A stretch of 64,000 nucleotides of DNA, from positions 4,389,558 through 4,453,557 of the forward strand of contig CM035360.1 in assembly GCA_020137815.1 (NCBI GenBank). Direction: 5' to 3'. Shown here in pieces: positions 1-18,749 of the stretch (positions within the stretch are counted from its first letter, which is position 1; each line of letters opens with the position of its first letter). Source of the DNA: Hormiphora californensis. Lineage: Eukaryota > Ctenophora > Tentaculata > Cydippida > Pleurobrachiidae. The notes under the pieces were generated by a model, which ran no database searches, had not been told where the DNA came from, and was given only the letters and a program-made list of their open reading frames with translations. Position numbers and translations under genes: made by a program.

Positions 1-823
1 ATCTATGGGAAAAAATGGATCGAATGCTGAGCAGCTGTGTCTTCTGAGGACCACACTAGCAGCTGCACAGAAACGCAGCTATATTGCCACGTCTGAGATC
101 GGTTGGAAAGAGAGATGGAGAGAGGGATAGAGAGAGAGAGTGGCAGAGACAGAGATAGCGAGTGATAGAAATAGATAATTAAAAATGGTGGTGGCGAAAG
201 AAAATGGCCCGAATACAGGTAGTTTTCACAATAAAGACGAATGTCCTCATGCCATCAAACATACTCCCCTCGACCCTCTATACAAACTCTCACTGAGCTT
301 TATCTTTTGTCCTCGTCCTCGGGATGGAATGGTTGGGGGGACGAATGGAGTGACGAAGGAGTGAGGTCAACTCTTTGGCTGTCTGCGGGCCTCTATTCAC
401 AGATGTGGGTCGTGGGGATGTGAAAAAATGTTTTTATGTTGCTCGTTTTATCACAAGTCTGAATAAATGGAATATATTTAGAAAAAGAGCAACCTGTGAA
501 AGTGGTATAGATATCGTGAAACAGGTGAAAGTAGATGGAAATTAAAATACTTTTTTAAATGTTCAATTTGATAGAGTTTAGACCCGGAAATTACGGGGGA
601 AAGTTATAGAGAAAGTAGTAAATTGGTAACGAAGTTGGAAAAGTTGAGAGAATAGACAGAATATTGAAGAGACATAGAGATTTAGACAGATCATTCGTCA
701 TTGGATAAAGCTACGTTGTTTGTTTAACCTTCTCTCTCCTGGGTCATGGCCTGACTCTCTTGGATTGTTTATTTTCACTCTAGCTGACATCGCATTCGTT
801 CTCCCTGCCGCTGCTGCTGTACT

Positions 824-1096
824 ATGCCTCCAAAACCTCATCCCCCACCTCATCACGGGCCTGGACACCATGGACCTCCAGCTGGACCTGGAGGACCTGG
901 GGGACCTCCGGCTGGACCCGGGGCACCTCCCCCTGGACCTGGACCTCATCACGGACCTCCCGCTGGACCTGGAGGACCCGGCGGACCTCCTGGTGGACCC
1001 GGCGGACCTCCTGGTGGACCCGGCGGACCTGGAGGACCCGGTCATCACGGGCCTGGGGGACATGGGCCCGGTGGACACCACGGACATGGACATTAG
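824..1096 (+). CDS. Small Pro/Gly/His-rich protein, copy 1 (90 aa)
   Basis: The ORF begins MPPKPHPPPHHGPG, continues as PPAGPG/GGPGG repeats and ends in a His/Gly tail (GHHGHGH). No known domain or signal peptide is visible. This frame is preferred because the two duplicate copies differ at two positions in the first 13 codons and both are third-position synonymous changes (CCT/CCA and CCT/CCC); in the overlapping frame both would change the residue. A pyrimidine-rich stretch ending TTTCACTCTAG lies upstream, so this could be a 3' exon of a spliced gene. The repeat leaves other frames open too (720-1142 plus, 698-1093 minus), so the assignment is tentative. Confidence 0.45.
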   Translation: MPPKPHPPPHHGPGHHGPPAGPGGPGGPPAGPGAPPPGPGPHHGPPAGPGGPGGPPGGPGGPPGGPGGPGGPGHHGPGGHGPGGHHGHGH

Positions 1097-1520
1097 TCGA
1101 CAAAAAAGAGAATCGAGACCGATTATAGATGATTTTGTTTAAAACTGTATAGTATTCTTATTCTAAAGTGAAAGTTGAGAATTTAGAGATCGTTGTCATA
1201 TAATCGTTTTCATCGACACCAAATAATGAAGTGTGAGAAATGGAACCTGGCAATTGGAGGAGTGAGAGATAATTTCTTTCGGTTGGGTGATAGAACGGAG
1301 AAAATACACAATGTCGGTGGTGATGGGGGAGAGGGAGTTAGAGAGAAAGTAGTAACGAAGTAACGGAGTCAGGAAAGTTGAGAGAATAGGCAGAATATTG
1401 AGGAGTCAAGAGACGCACAATGATAATATTGAGACGATGACAACGCATTGAATAGTGCTGCGTTGTTTGTCTCTTGACTCTCTTGAATCACCACGCATTC
1501 GTTCTTCCTGCTGCTGTAAC

Positions 1521-2078
1521 ATGCCTCCAAAACCACATCCCCCACCCCATCACGGGCCTCCAGCTGGACCTGGGGCACCTCCCCCTGGACCCGGTCGACC
1601 TGGGGTACCTGTTCCTGGACCCCGACAACCTGTTGGGCCTCCCCCTGGACCCGTTCGACCTGGAGTGCCTCCGGCTCCCGCTGGACCCCGTCGACCTGTT
1701 GGGCCTCCCGCTGGACCTCGTAGACCTGTTGGGCCTCCAGCTCCTCCCCCTGGACCTGGGGTGCCTGCTCCTGGACCTAGAGTGCCTCCCGCTGGACCCC
1801 GTCGGCCTGTTGGGCCTCCCGCTGGACCCCGTCGACCTGTTGGGCCTCCCGCTGGGCCTGTTGGGCCTCCCGCTGGGCCTGTTGGGCCTCCCGCTGGACC
1901 TGGGGTGCCTTACGCCGGACCTGGGGTGCCTCCTGCTGGACCCCCTGCTGGCCCCCTGGACCCGAAGGACTACCCCCTGGACCCGAAGGACTACCCCCTG
2001 GACCCGAAGCACCCCCTGCTGGACCTGGAGGTTACTAGACGACAAACAAGAGAATCAAGAGTGATGATGGCTTATTGA
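1521..2078 (+). CDS. Pro-rich protein, copy 2 (185 aa)
   Basis: Paralogue of the ORF at 824. It starts with the same MPPKPHPPPHHGP and continues with GPP/GPRRPVGPPAGP repeats. Near the C-terminus it has three LDPKDYP-like units and the tail RRQTRESR. That tail matches RQKRESR in the other frame of copy 1, so an indel within the repeat has shifted one copy relative to the other. No conserved domain. It could be a structural or matrix protein, a disordered protein, or a non-coding repeat open by chance. Confidence 0.45.
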   Translation: MPPKPHPPPHHGPPAGPGAPPPGPGRPGVPVPGPRQPVGPPPGPVRPGVPPAPAGPRRPVGPPAGPRRPVGPPAPPPGPGVPAPGPRVPPAGPRRPVGPPAGPRRPVGPPAGPVGPPAGPVGPPAGPGVPYAGPGVPPAGPPAGPLDPKDYPLDPKDYPLDPKHPLLDLEVTRRQTRESRVMMAY

Positions 2079-2235
2079 AGATTATGTAAATTTTATTCTA
2101 GTTAAAAATTGAAAATTCAAATCTTGTTCGAATAATCGTTTTCATTGAAACCAAATTCCAGGGGGAACCAGTCAATTGGAGGGGTGATAGATTATTTCTT
2201 TCGGTTGGGTGATAGAACGGAGAACACAATTACTA

Positions 2236-3097
2236 ACCTAGGAATGTATTTATTCTGAATCATCGGGCACACATTAACAGTAACATCGAGGGCACTATAA
2301 TGTGTAGCATCCCAAACATACATACAGGGATAAACTTGTTTCGATTTGACCCCATACATTGTACAAGAAACGTAGGGGTAGGGACGCCCAAGATAACCAC
2401 GCTACCTACTAGCAGAACTATAAAACCTTTTCAACATTCTTTTGGTCCGGGAAATCCACAAAACTTGTTTGGTTTTGGATCAAGTTATTTTCATAATTCA
2501 CGTGGCTATTTCTCTGTTCATGGGACTGTATGACTTTACTCTATTGGGTGTGCCAAGCACAGTAAATAACTCTCAATACGGTCCCTTGGTTCCTCATTAT
2601 TACTGCATGAATGTCTCTCCAGTAACTGCATAAGACCCATATTCAATTTCACACATCACCCATTGTGTCCCTCCCTCCGTCACACAGTATCTCAGTACGG
2701 TGCAGTAACGCGCTGGTCCTTCCAACAAGAGAGACTCGCGCAACTAGTTGTACGCGCGCGCAAATTACACAGATCCCCCAATGGGAATGGACGGTGTTTA
2801 TTTGGATCGGGGCCCTTTTTGAAAGGCCAGATCTGTGACCTGTTTTTACCAGAACCATGTCACACACATAACACCATGGTTCCAGAGATGATATCGAGTC
2901 AGTCAGTGACAGATCACACCGAGAGAAATCCACGATCCAATCACACCTGCAGTTTGGGTGTGTAACATAATTTGCGCGCGGGCTTTCTTTCACCGTGTCA
3001 CCGCGCCCTCCGTACAAGCAATCACAACAAGTTTCACAACAACCAGAACATTCACGAAGTAATAATTGGAAATTCTGAAGAGCAGAACAATAGAACA
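2236..3097. other. Intergenic; no supported gene
   Basis: AT-rich, with short unsupported ORFs in several frames that show no family resemblance or splice context. It lies downstream of the stop codon of the coiled-coil gene at 3098. Confidence 0.5.
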
Positions 3098-5785
3098 TTA
3101 CGATTGGTAATTCTGAAGAGCATCCAACTTCTTGCTCCAAGTTTGACTCTGCTCCCCAATTTGTCCCAACACCTCATTATACATCTCCATCTTCATTTCC
3201 AGCTCAACAATCTTCCCTGTCTTCTTCTCAGTCACTTCAGCCAGTTGTTTCACCATTTTGTCCTTCTGTTTTTCAAGTCTCTCCGCCAGATATTGGTCAC
3301 GTGACTTCTTCTGGTCAGCCAGCCACTGGTTGTGGAACTGTCGAGTTTTCTTCTCCTCCAATTGACGTTCTTCTTTGACACGCCGAGAGACAATACCACG
3401 AGACACAAAGTCTGCTGCGAATTTCTTCCTCATTTTCTCCACTTTTCGTTCTTTTTGGGATTGTCGTTCTTGTTTGGAGGCCTCTGTTTGGGCCAGGTGT
3501 TCGGAAATGGCGGTGTTTTTACGGTCAAATGTGGTTCGAAGTTTGTTGATTCGCTTCTCGTACCGGTCTTCCTCCATCTAAAATACAAATTGGATTATGT
3601 TAATGTTAACAATAACATGTATTTGTGTTGAGTTAACATGATAAATCAGCAATCAAAGTCTGTACAAAGTTAGACAGGATAAGTATCGGACAATTGTTTA
3701 TGAGCCGCATGATAATAATCTGTAGAGATGATATCTCCTTCCAGCCAGAAGATTATGTACAAAGTTCACAATTACCTGTTTCTTATTAGTTTCCAAACTT
3801 CTTCTCCTTGATCAGTACCCTGCTCGATCACCTTACTCTTCTTCTGTAGCGTCACCAGTTGACGTTTTGCCAGTACACTATCAATCCTGGTGTGGTGTAG
3901 GGACTGCTGGAGATCCCGCTCTAGAGCAGCTAGTCGGACCGGGGTGTCACAACGGAAATCAGGTTTCGTGGGCGTCTCACTGACCTCAATAGTCGTATCA
4001 TCTGTGTGAAGAAGAAAATAATAGAATAGAATGGGGTGCAGGAATGTAATGGGAATGGACATGGGAATGGGCATTAAACCTCGCAAACAAACAAACTCGA
4101 AAATAGGGAATAAGACGATGGGCCACAGTTTAGCGACAGACTAAACCCATCACTGATAAAACAGGTGTACCTTGCAAGGGAACAATAGAGCTGAACCTCC
4201 TTCCACTGTAAATCTCATCGACCAGATCTGACTTTATCTTGTACCGGTTGTTGATGAAACTCTTTATTTCTTCACCAGCAAACATCGACGGGAGTCTTCG
4301 CTTTTCTGGCCTGTGTTGGGAAATGTGTAAGGAAAATGCAGTCATTGTTACCGGATTGAGTCTTAGACGTCGTGGACCGCAACACTTTGCGGGCGGCCAA
4401 TATATGACGAAGGGGCCGGGGTGACGAAGCACTACTGTTTGTGAACTAGATTGTGAACTTACACAGTGTTTTGGGTGGGTGGTACAGGTAGGGGATTAGT
4501 TCCCCACGGCATCTTTTTCCTGAGAATATAACTTTTGAATGTCTTGTAGGGCTCCCGTATAAAGTGATCCTCAGTAATAAGACCTGTAGTAAGAGAGAAA
4601 TATAATTGTTACAGCTCCCGTATGAGACCTGCAGAGAAATGAAATGTAACAGTCTGAGGTGTGTGATATGAGAATTTTCGAAAGAATAATTAGAGATTGT
4701 TACACCTCCGTATAACAGTACAATGTGTCACACACACACAAGAAAATGGCACGTTTTACACACAGTACACACAAGAAAGTAGTTGATATTCACCCACCTT
4801 GTTCAACAAGTTGTTTCCTAATTTCAGGTTTACTCAGAAAACTTCTCAGATGTTTATCATAGTAACAGCTGTATTGAGGGGCTGGCCCATAAGGATCCGC
4901 TAGTGTGAAGGGGTGTCTGTCCTGGAGATTTAGGATGGGCCGTCGGAATGATCCGAGTTGCTGGGTGATGAATATACGGCCACCCGGGTGAGACGCCCTC
5001 AAAACCTGAAGAATAGGGGTTATGGTTGGTAGTTATAGTAGGGGGTGGTTGTTTTGCGAATATGGTGGGGAGGTGTTTTAACATTTTATACAGGCTGAAC
5101 TCTGCAGTCATGACAAATATTATGTTTAGTTTGGGTTAGGGTTACACTATTGAATTTATAGTAAAATAATCCCACGGGTGACGGGTAGCCAATTTATTAT
5201 TTCTTGCAAAAACAAAATAATTTTAGAGGCTGGGGATCATGTGAATTTATACTCACAGGGAAAGTAACCTCCTCAGGAGCATCTTTGAGGGTCTCCAGTT
5301 TCTCCATAAAGAGCTGCTCGAGGGAGTGTCGGACCTCCTTCGCTTCATCAGCTGCTGGAGCTATCTGGAAGGAGAGGAGTCGATTAAATAGGATCATAAC
5401 AGAAACATCTAGAAAGAATTCCCCTGACCCCTAGTATAGGACTAGTTCAGAAACATCTAGAAGTATTTCTGGGTGTGTCCCTTTACTTTACCCCTAGTAA
5501 CAGAATACCCCCCCCCCCCCTGCTACAATAACATGCCCCTAGAAGCTGTCAGAGCATTGGCCTGACAGCCTACAAAGGATTCATCCCACCTCCTCCTACC
5601 GATTTATCTGACACGGGGAGATGTTTAATCAGCTTGGACTTGCCGGACCTTGATTTGAATTGATTATCATCCGCATCGCTGGCTTGGGAAACAAGGATGT
5701 GTTTGAGAAGTTTAGGTCTCATTGACAGTCTCTGTCGGTACATCCCCAGTTTAGAACACTGGGAATCCATCGTGAGAGCCGCCAT
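3098..5785 (-). CDS. Coiled-coil protein with FSIP2-like N-terminal region (7 exons)
   Basis: Exons in transcript order: 5785-5600, 5364-5257, 5005-4798, 4583-4463, 4310-4171, 4001-3776 and 3577-3098. The first six join in phase. The start MAALTMDSQC was chosen as the first ATG with a good context. The exon 3-4 segment (DPYGPAPQYSCYYDKHLRSF, then a short K/E/Q stretch and LITEDHF) resembles the N-terminal region of fibrous sheath-interacting protein 2, a sperm-flagellum A-kinase-associated protein. The last exon (159 aa) is a highly charged coiled coil ending LDALQNYQS. One problem: exon 6 ends with two spare bases (AG) while the last exon is open only when entered in phase 0, with a stop just before its ATG. 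A missed micro-exon, a 1-bp error or a separate gene would explain this. A sperm/cilium role is inference from family resemblance. Confidence 0.75.
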
Positions 5786-5885
5786 AATATCCGCGGGGAG
5801 TGAATGACGGGATAAGAGAGATGTGAACAATTTGCACGTGCAGAAATGGGGGTGTTTGGGTTGCCATAGCTGGGTCACTACTCAC

Positions 5886-6485
5886 TAGTAATGACTCAAT
5901 GAGTTGCACGTGCGGCGTACAACGAGGTCAACTACGATACTCTGCTGCAGGAACCTCTCAATCAGCCGAAATCAGGCCAATGCTCTGACAAGCAGACCCT
6001 GACAAGCATTCCATTTCAGTTTTGGCTACAAATATAAAAAGACGCGGAAATTTCTCAAGAAAATTAAACTCAGCATTTCACAAGTCCAATTTCATACATT
6101 TACACGGCTTACTCACAGAGAAGTTAAGATGATAAGAGAATAAATCTGAGCCAAAAAATATTTGAAAATTTTTAAAGAGTGTTAAAGTCCACTTGCGCCT
6201 GCCAGTGCGGTGCTTGACCACTCATATCGCTCCACTCGAAGCATGTGAGAATGGGTCAGCACGATGCCTGACAGACTTGTGTGCTTTCTCTCTCGTCAGA
6301 ATATTTCATAGAACTGTTGTACCTCCTGATCTCCTGTGAAAAAAGTTTAAAAAGTTAAACTAAATAATCTCAGCTGGTCAAGTAAACATAAACGTGGCAC
6401 ATTTTGAGTATTGTGTGAGAGATCAATATTCCTTAGTCAGTGGTTTCATCTAGATTTTAACATACAGCAAATGTTATTCTAGATA
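5886..6485. other. Intergenic spacer between FSIP2-like and dsRBD genes
   Basis: Upstream of the FSIP2-like start codon and downstream of the foldback element. No supported ORF or RNA gene. Its promoter presumably lies here, but no diagnostic motif is visible. Confidence 0.4.
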
Positions 6486-6955
6486 TTAAAGTGAGAGTGG
6501 ACCGAATCAGAATTGGACAAGTTTGTTGTAGGTAGTAGAGATTAGCTCTCTGAGCATAATGCGTTTTTGCCGCTCAAAATCGACCCACCCATCACTGAGA
6601 TATTTTTGTTATGTTGGGAGAACTCCTGTTTAATCAGTATGTAAAAAACAGAATAGAAACAATCATCATGTTTTCCTAACACATTCTGAATATGAGGTTG
6701 ACATGTTCATGCACAGAAGCAGAACAATGCAAGTTAGCATATTGCAAATTTAAAGAATGTGTTAGTAAAACACAAGGATTGTTTCTATCCTGTTTGATAA
6801 ATATTGATCCAGCAGAAATTCTCCCAACATAACAAAAATATCTCAGTGATGGGTGGGTCGATTTTGAGCGGCAGAAACGCAAAATGCTCAGAAAGCTAAT
6901 CTCTACCACCTACACCAAACTTGTCCAATTCTGATCCGGTCCACTCTCACTTTAA
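6486..6955. mobile_element. Foldback/MITE-like element with TTAA flanks
   Basis: Near-perfect inverted repeat: left arm about 6486-6680, right arm about 6760-6955, central loop about 80 bp. It starts TTAA-AGTGAGAGTGGACCG and ends with the reverse complement, including the TTAA. No transposase ORF. TTAA at both ends matches the target-site preference of piggyBac-type transposition (established), but the termini do not begin with CCC, so the superfamily is uncertain. Confidence 0.85.
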
Positions 6956-9249
6956 CTGACCAGTTGGCACGCTCTGGTAAGGTAAAACTGGTGTTGTCTG
7001 CAGACGTTTCTTTCCTTTTTGTTTCTTCTTCTTTTGCGGTTTCTCTGTTACTCCTAAACAGCATAGGAAATTATTATCAGGGGATATAATCCAGGATAAA
7101 TCCAGGATATCATAATCCAGTTTCCCGATAATAATTAGCAGTTAACTTATTAAATTAACTAATTACCCAGAATATTCAGAACTCCATCAGCAGCGTAGTG
7201 TTTTGTTTCTTGTTTCTTCTTCCCACTCGCTGAGAACTCAACTGCACTATCAGTTGAATTACACAGCTTACATCTGAAACAGAGGACTCTGTGAAAAATT
7301 CTATGGAATAACTGGTTCCCTCACAAAATCCTGCACTGTGCGTGATGTTACAGTCATGCAGTATGTCGACAATTCGAACATGTGTCGACTGGTCTAGAAG
7401 CTTCTTTCTCGCTAATAAAAGATTTCAGCTCGCATAAAAATGTTCTCTTGAGAAAAGTAACAATCTCGCTCATGCTCCCTTCAGTAAAATGTGTACGACA
7501 GACTGTCAAAATCTCACTTTTGTTCTCTCTAACAAAAGTAACGATCTCCCTTTTTTCTCCCTTTAATAAAAGTAACAATCTCCCTTTTTTCCCTTTAATA
7601 AAAGTAACGACCTCCCTTTTTCTTCCTTTAATAAAAGTAACAATCTCCCTTTTCTCCCTTTAATAAAAGTAACAATCTCACTTACGTTACAGTATAGTAT
7701 CCAGTAATATCATCCTGCACGGCTGAGTAGTTTGGGAGATTCAAATTGTTACTCATGAGGTACTCCTGAAGCACGCTTATTGCATCCTCAAAACGTCTCG
7801 GAGGTGGGGGAGGTGGGGAAGGAGGACGGGCTATTGGCTCCACACAGTCCTATAATTAGGGGTTCGATTAATTAAATACCCAGAGAGAGCTAATTATATC
7901 GGATAAGATCATCATAGCATACTGAGTCCATGGTATAGACATGGCATGTCTCGAGTGATAGCTACCATCTTAGCCTAAGAGGGTTGGAACATACCTAAGA
8001 TGTTCCAACTCTCCTTTACTGCACGCAGTGGACATGGAGACTGGAGAGAGGGTCGAGCAAGCTGCAATACCAATACCATCTTACCACTTACCTCTATCTC
8101 AGACTCTTCAGCTGATTTTCCTTTATTCTTCTTTCCTGGGCCCTTACGAGGCCTCGGCGGTGGAGGGGTTGCGGGTCGAATGTTTTCTTCAGATAGAATC
8201 TTCCTCGCAGCATCTAATCGAGCTGTCTTCTTATCTTCTCCTATACCCTAAAAGTGTCCAAGTTTAGCAAATTTTCATGTTTTCCAGTTTAGTTAGGTTG
8301 GAATTGTTATGTTCTAACCCTCCCTTTACATTGGTAATGTAATTACCCCTCCACGCGAGCGCCCCGGTGGGCGCGAGCTCACGGATGAAATATATATGAA
8401 ATATTAGGGGTGACTTCGTAACCAACCCTTTACATTTGTAAAGGAAGGGGGCGGGGCGGAGCGCCCGAAACACAGTCTAGCCAGGGCCCAGGCAAGGGTG
8501 GAACTTGTGAGTGCTGGTGTTTGAAAACGAGTACATGGTTAAAGTAAAGTACACGTACCTCAACAGAAAGTCTATCCCTGGAGACAGCACACCGGACAGT
8601 AAACCTCCTCCTTCCAGTCCCAATCACTTCCTCCTTGATGTACTCCCAGGACACTGAGAGGCCTTTTTCTTCCATCGTTCTGTACAACTCATCCTGAGAT
8701 GAGAATTTTGTTAGTCAAAATAATGGGATTCAGACTGCTCCAATCTTTATTAATGAGAGGTTGGGTAATCAAAACACCAAATATGTATAAACATTTCGGA
8801 ACATGCCAGCTGCAAACAAAATATCTTTCTTACCTCTTCATCTGTTGAATCTTCTCTAGCCAGCTCCTTGGGGAATCTAGCCTTTAACGTGTCTACCATT
8901 GCCTAATAATGGTTTGGGTTGCTTATGCACAAGGCGTAATTCTGCTGCGTAATTCGGCCCATGGAACAAGGGTGTTAGAATGTTTAGTGGACGGTTAACC
9001 CCTGGACAACAACTAACAAGTCACACATCATTTACTTTTTAGCCCACCAAATTGGATTAAGACTACTTTACCTCTGCTGCATTATGTTTCGCGTCCTGTT
9101 TTGTTTTCCCAGTCCCCTCGACCTCCTCGCCCCTGTATTTGAGGGAAAACTTGAACTCTGGTGTGGCCTTCTTTTTTATCTTGGACTTCTTTCCAGTCGG
9201 AGGAGGTGGTGGAGGCTCCTTGGCAACTGGCAGTTCAGGTGTAGACTGG
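6947..9249 (-). CDS. Double-stranded RNA-binding protein (2-3 dsRBDs), 5' end not found
   Basis: Exons: 9249-9072, 8902-8834, 8693-8559, 8247-8092, 7849-7686, 7273-7167, 7053-6947; all junctions keep phase, giving at least 305 aa. Module 1 (F-x-FSLKYRGEEVEGTGK, then KQDAKHNAAEAM) has the dsRBD strand 3 and KKxAKxxAA helix signature but a short front end. Module 2 runs from LYRTMEEKGLSVSWEY across an intron to GIGEDKKTARLDAARKIL. Module 3 runs from AISVLQEYLMSNNLNLPNY to SASGKKKQETKHYAADGVL. Pro-rich and Lys-rich linkers separate them, and the C-terminus is basic (EKPQKKKKQKGKK). Multi-dsRBD proteins of the TARBP2/PRKRA/STRBP/ILF3 kind are the nearest idea; I cannot choose among them. The first exon here needs two bases from an upstream exon that I did not find. 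The stop codon falls inside the foldback element. Confidence 0.85.
7430..7680. repeat. Minisatellite, ~38-bp unit (TTTAATAAAAGTAACAATCTCC-type)
   Basis: About six imperfect units containing AATAAAAGTAACRATCTC separated by T/C-rich stretches, lying in the intron between dsRBD-gene exons 5 and 6. Related units recur at about 31,345-31,445 and, inverted, at about 32,305-32,370. Confidence 0.75.
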
Positions 9250-10056
9250 CTGGAAAATAACAGGAGTTCATTTTAAGTATGTTTGGTAGGCAATTTCCAA
9301 AGTAAACATAGTAAAATTTACCATATCAAAGGATATCCTCATTGCAAATGAGTTCAATTTAGTGGTTGGTGTTATTCGACACATTTTTGCTTTTGAATGA
9401 ACAAAACAGGGGGGGTCTCCCTTTCCTCTAAAAACGGAAAAACAGCTGCAGAGCAGTTTTTCTTAAAAAAGTTCGGATCGTGATTTTGATTTTATCGCCA
9501 AATAAAATACACAATCTGTAGATCCGCGCCGCGCACGCGCGACAACTAAATGCATTGAACTCTTACTTTATGCGCGCGTAATGTTAAGTTCCAACGATTC
9601 AGGGTTCAGATTTCCTGTTTTTTGTTGCTGTTGAAAAAATGTAAAATACACGTATTGTCAAGAGAATTAAAAATGTAAAAAAGTAGAAAAGTCTTAAGAT
9701 TGATCGTGTATAGAATTAGAAATACATCCACTTCCAGATCCCGAGATAATTATTGTTTATTTCATTTTCCGTTTCAGCAACATGTTCATGTTGCAAGTTG
9801 CAACATACTGATTGTGGCAGTAATAGTACTCTCAGCTCTCAATCTCAGTTTCAGATCAATTGTCTTATATATCAAAGCAAAGACATATTTATAAGAGGCT
9901 TATTATTTTGACATGTCTGTGCAGTGTTTAGCTCAGTCTCTGACGGCCGTATCATGATTGTGTTGTTCACTTGTCCATCTTGTGTCCAGTTCAATCCATC
10001 CATTCTTGTGTGACTCAATAACAGTCATCTATGTGGTACACGGCTGCTGCGCTGGT
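9250..10056. other. Spacer between MYRF stop codon and dsRBD gene exons
   Basis: AT-rich with a CpG-containing patch at about 9520-9580. It should contain the 5' end of the dsRBD gene and the 3' UTR of the MYRF homologue. I see no exon that joins in phase. Confidence 0.4.
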
Positions 10057-17570
<7,514 letters not shown>

Positions 17571-18362
17571 CTAGACAAGGAAGGGAAGTCTTCGTTAGTT
17601 TGAGAAATCACAATTAATACTTGCTGGGTAACCCCTTACTCAACAAATTAATACAGGGTGATTCGAGAAATGTGAAACAGAAAAGCTAGAATGCATTCTA
17701 GAAATGAAGACTAGAAATGAAGACAGTTAGAACTTGTTGAGATAGAGTACACGTGTCAGGGTAGCACAGTGCATCAGCTGAGAGTTGAACTGGTAAGGTT
17801 TCCTTAAAACCCGATACCCGATTTCTCTAATAATGCCGTGAGTGTGTGGTTATTATTTCTATCTCCCTCTCTCTCTAATAAATGTGTGTGGTTGCTGTGT
17901 GAAGGGTGTTACTGAGTGTGTTGGGCAGGAGGATCACCGTGGTATGACCCCGGTCAAGTGTTGTGGCATAACTGTGCAACGAGCCTTGCTAAAGACATCT
18001 TTCTTGACATCAAACCTTCCCCGGAGGAACTAGTGTTACAGGTTACAGATGATAACTATTAGCCGCAGGAGGCTGAAAGCGGAAATGGCAAACTATTTAA
18101 AAATATAAAAGCTGTATTGTGACAGTATTGTGACATATTTTATTTAAGGGGCAACATTCGCTGATTGTTATAGGCATGTCAGAGACGGCAAGTTGAATCA
18201 ACTCAAATCTATGAACAAATGTTAAAACAACAAGCTAAAACTAACGTTTTTAATTCCGCAAAACAAGCAAAAGTTTTAATTGTAACAATTAAAATGTAAC
18301 AGGGCCCAGACACAACAACCTCCTTCGGTCTAGTTACACATCCGAGACTCAAACATATTCTA

Positions 18363-18408
<46 letters not shown>

Positions 18409-18420
18409 ATCTCTGACGAG
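17571..18420. other. Region upstream of first recognised MYRF exon
   Basis: The missing MYRF 5' exon must end with one spare base joined at 17570. No donor in this stretch with an open frame and ATG was convincing. It contains a (CT)n tract at 18366-18406. Confidence 0.4.
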
Positions 18421-18423
18421 GAT

Positions 18424-18627
18424 CACGTGGGGAGGGTTGTTAACCAATCAGCGCCGTTTGCGGAGATCACGTGAGGGGTAACAAGCCAATCAGAGCGCAG
18501 GACGGGGAGACACGTGAGAGGAGGCTGTGTCCAATGGATAATGTCCGTGACAGTCGGTCCTAGGAGGCTGAGAGATGGGAGGCTGGCACAGAACACTCTT
18601 ACACGTAGAGACACTGAGAGAGAGAGT

Positions 18628-18687
<60 letters not shown>

Positions 18688-18749
18688 CCGTGTCTTTGTG
18701 TACGTTCCTCTCTCGGCCTGGTGCGCTGAATGTCACGTGAAACCACGTG
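18424..18749. promoter_or_regulatory. CACGTG + CCAAT promoter-like cluster
   Basis: Three E-boxes (CACGTG at 18424, 18468, 18511) are each followed 18-20 bp later by a CCAAT box (18444, 18486, 18531), giving a module repeated at a 43-44 bp period. Two more CACGTG sites lie at 18734 and 18744 beyond a (GA)n tract. E-boxes of this kind bind USF/MITF/TFE-type bHLH-Zip factors and CCAAT binds NF-Y (established). The position 0.85 kb upstream of the first recognised MYRF exon makes it a candidate MYRF promoter (inference). Confidence 0.6.
18615..18686. repeat. (GA)n microsatellite
   Basis: Pure GA dinucleotide run inside the E-box cluster region. Confidence 0.95.

Larger units (their letters stand above)
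560..2235. repeat. Tandem duplication (two units) carrying two Pro/Gly-rich ORFs
   Basis: Two diverged copies of a unit of roughly 0.75-0.9 kb lie side by side. Matching blocks are upstream (about 600-720 against 1340-1470, sharing AAGTTGAGAGAATAG and CAGAATATTGA), the ORF start (824 against 1521) and the downstream flank (about 1215-1310 against 2145-2235, sharing TTTCTTTCGGTTGGGTGATA). The second copy has a longer internal repeat. Confidence 0.85.

Noticed and set aside
2649-3140. 163-aa Cys-containing minus-strand ORF
   Set aside because: Overlaps the end of the FSIP2-like gene in another frame, no recognisable motif, and no splice or duplication evidence.
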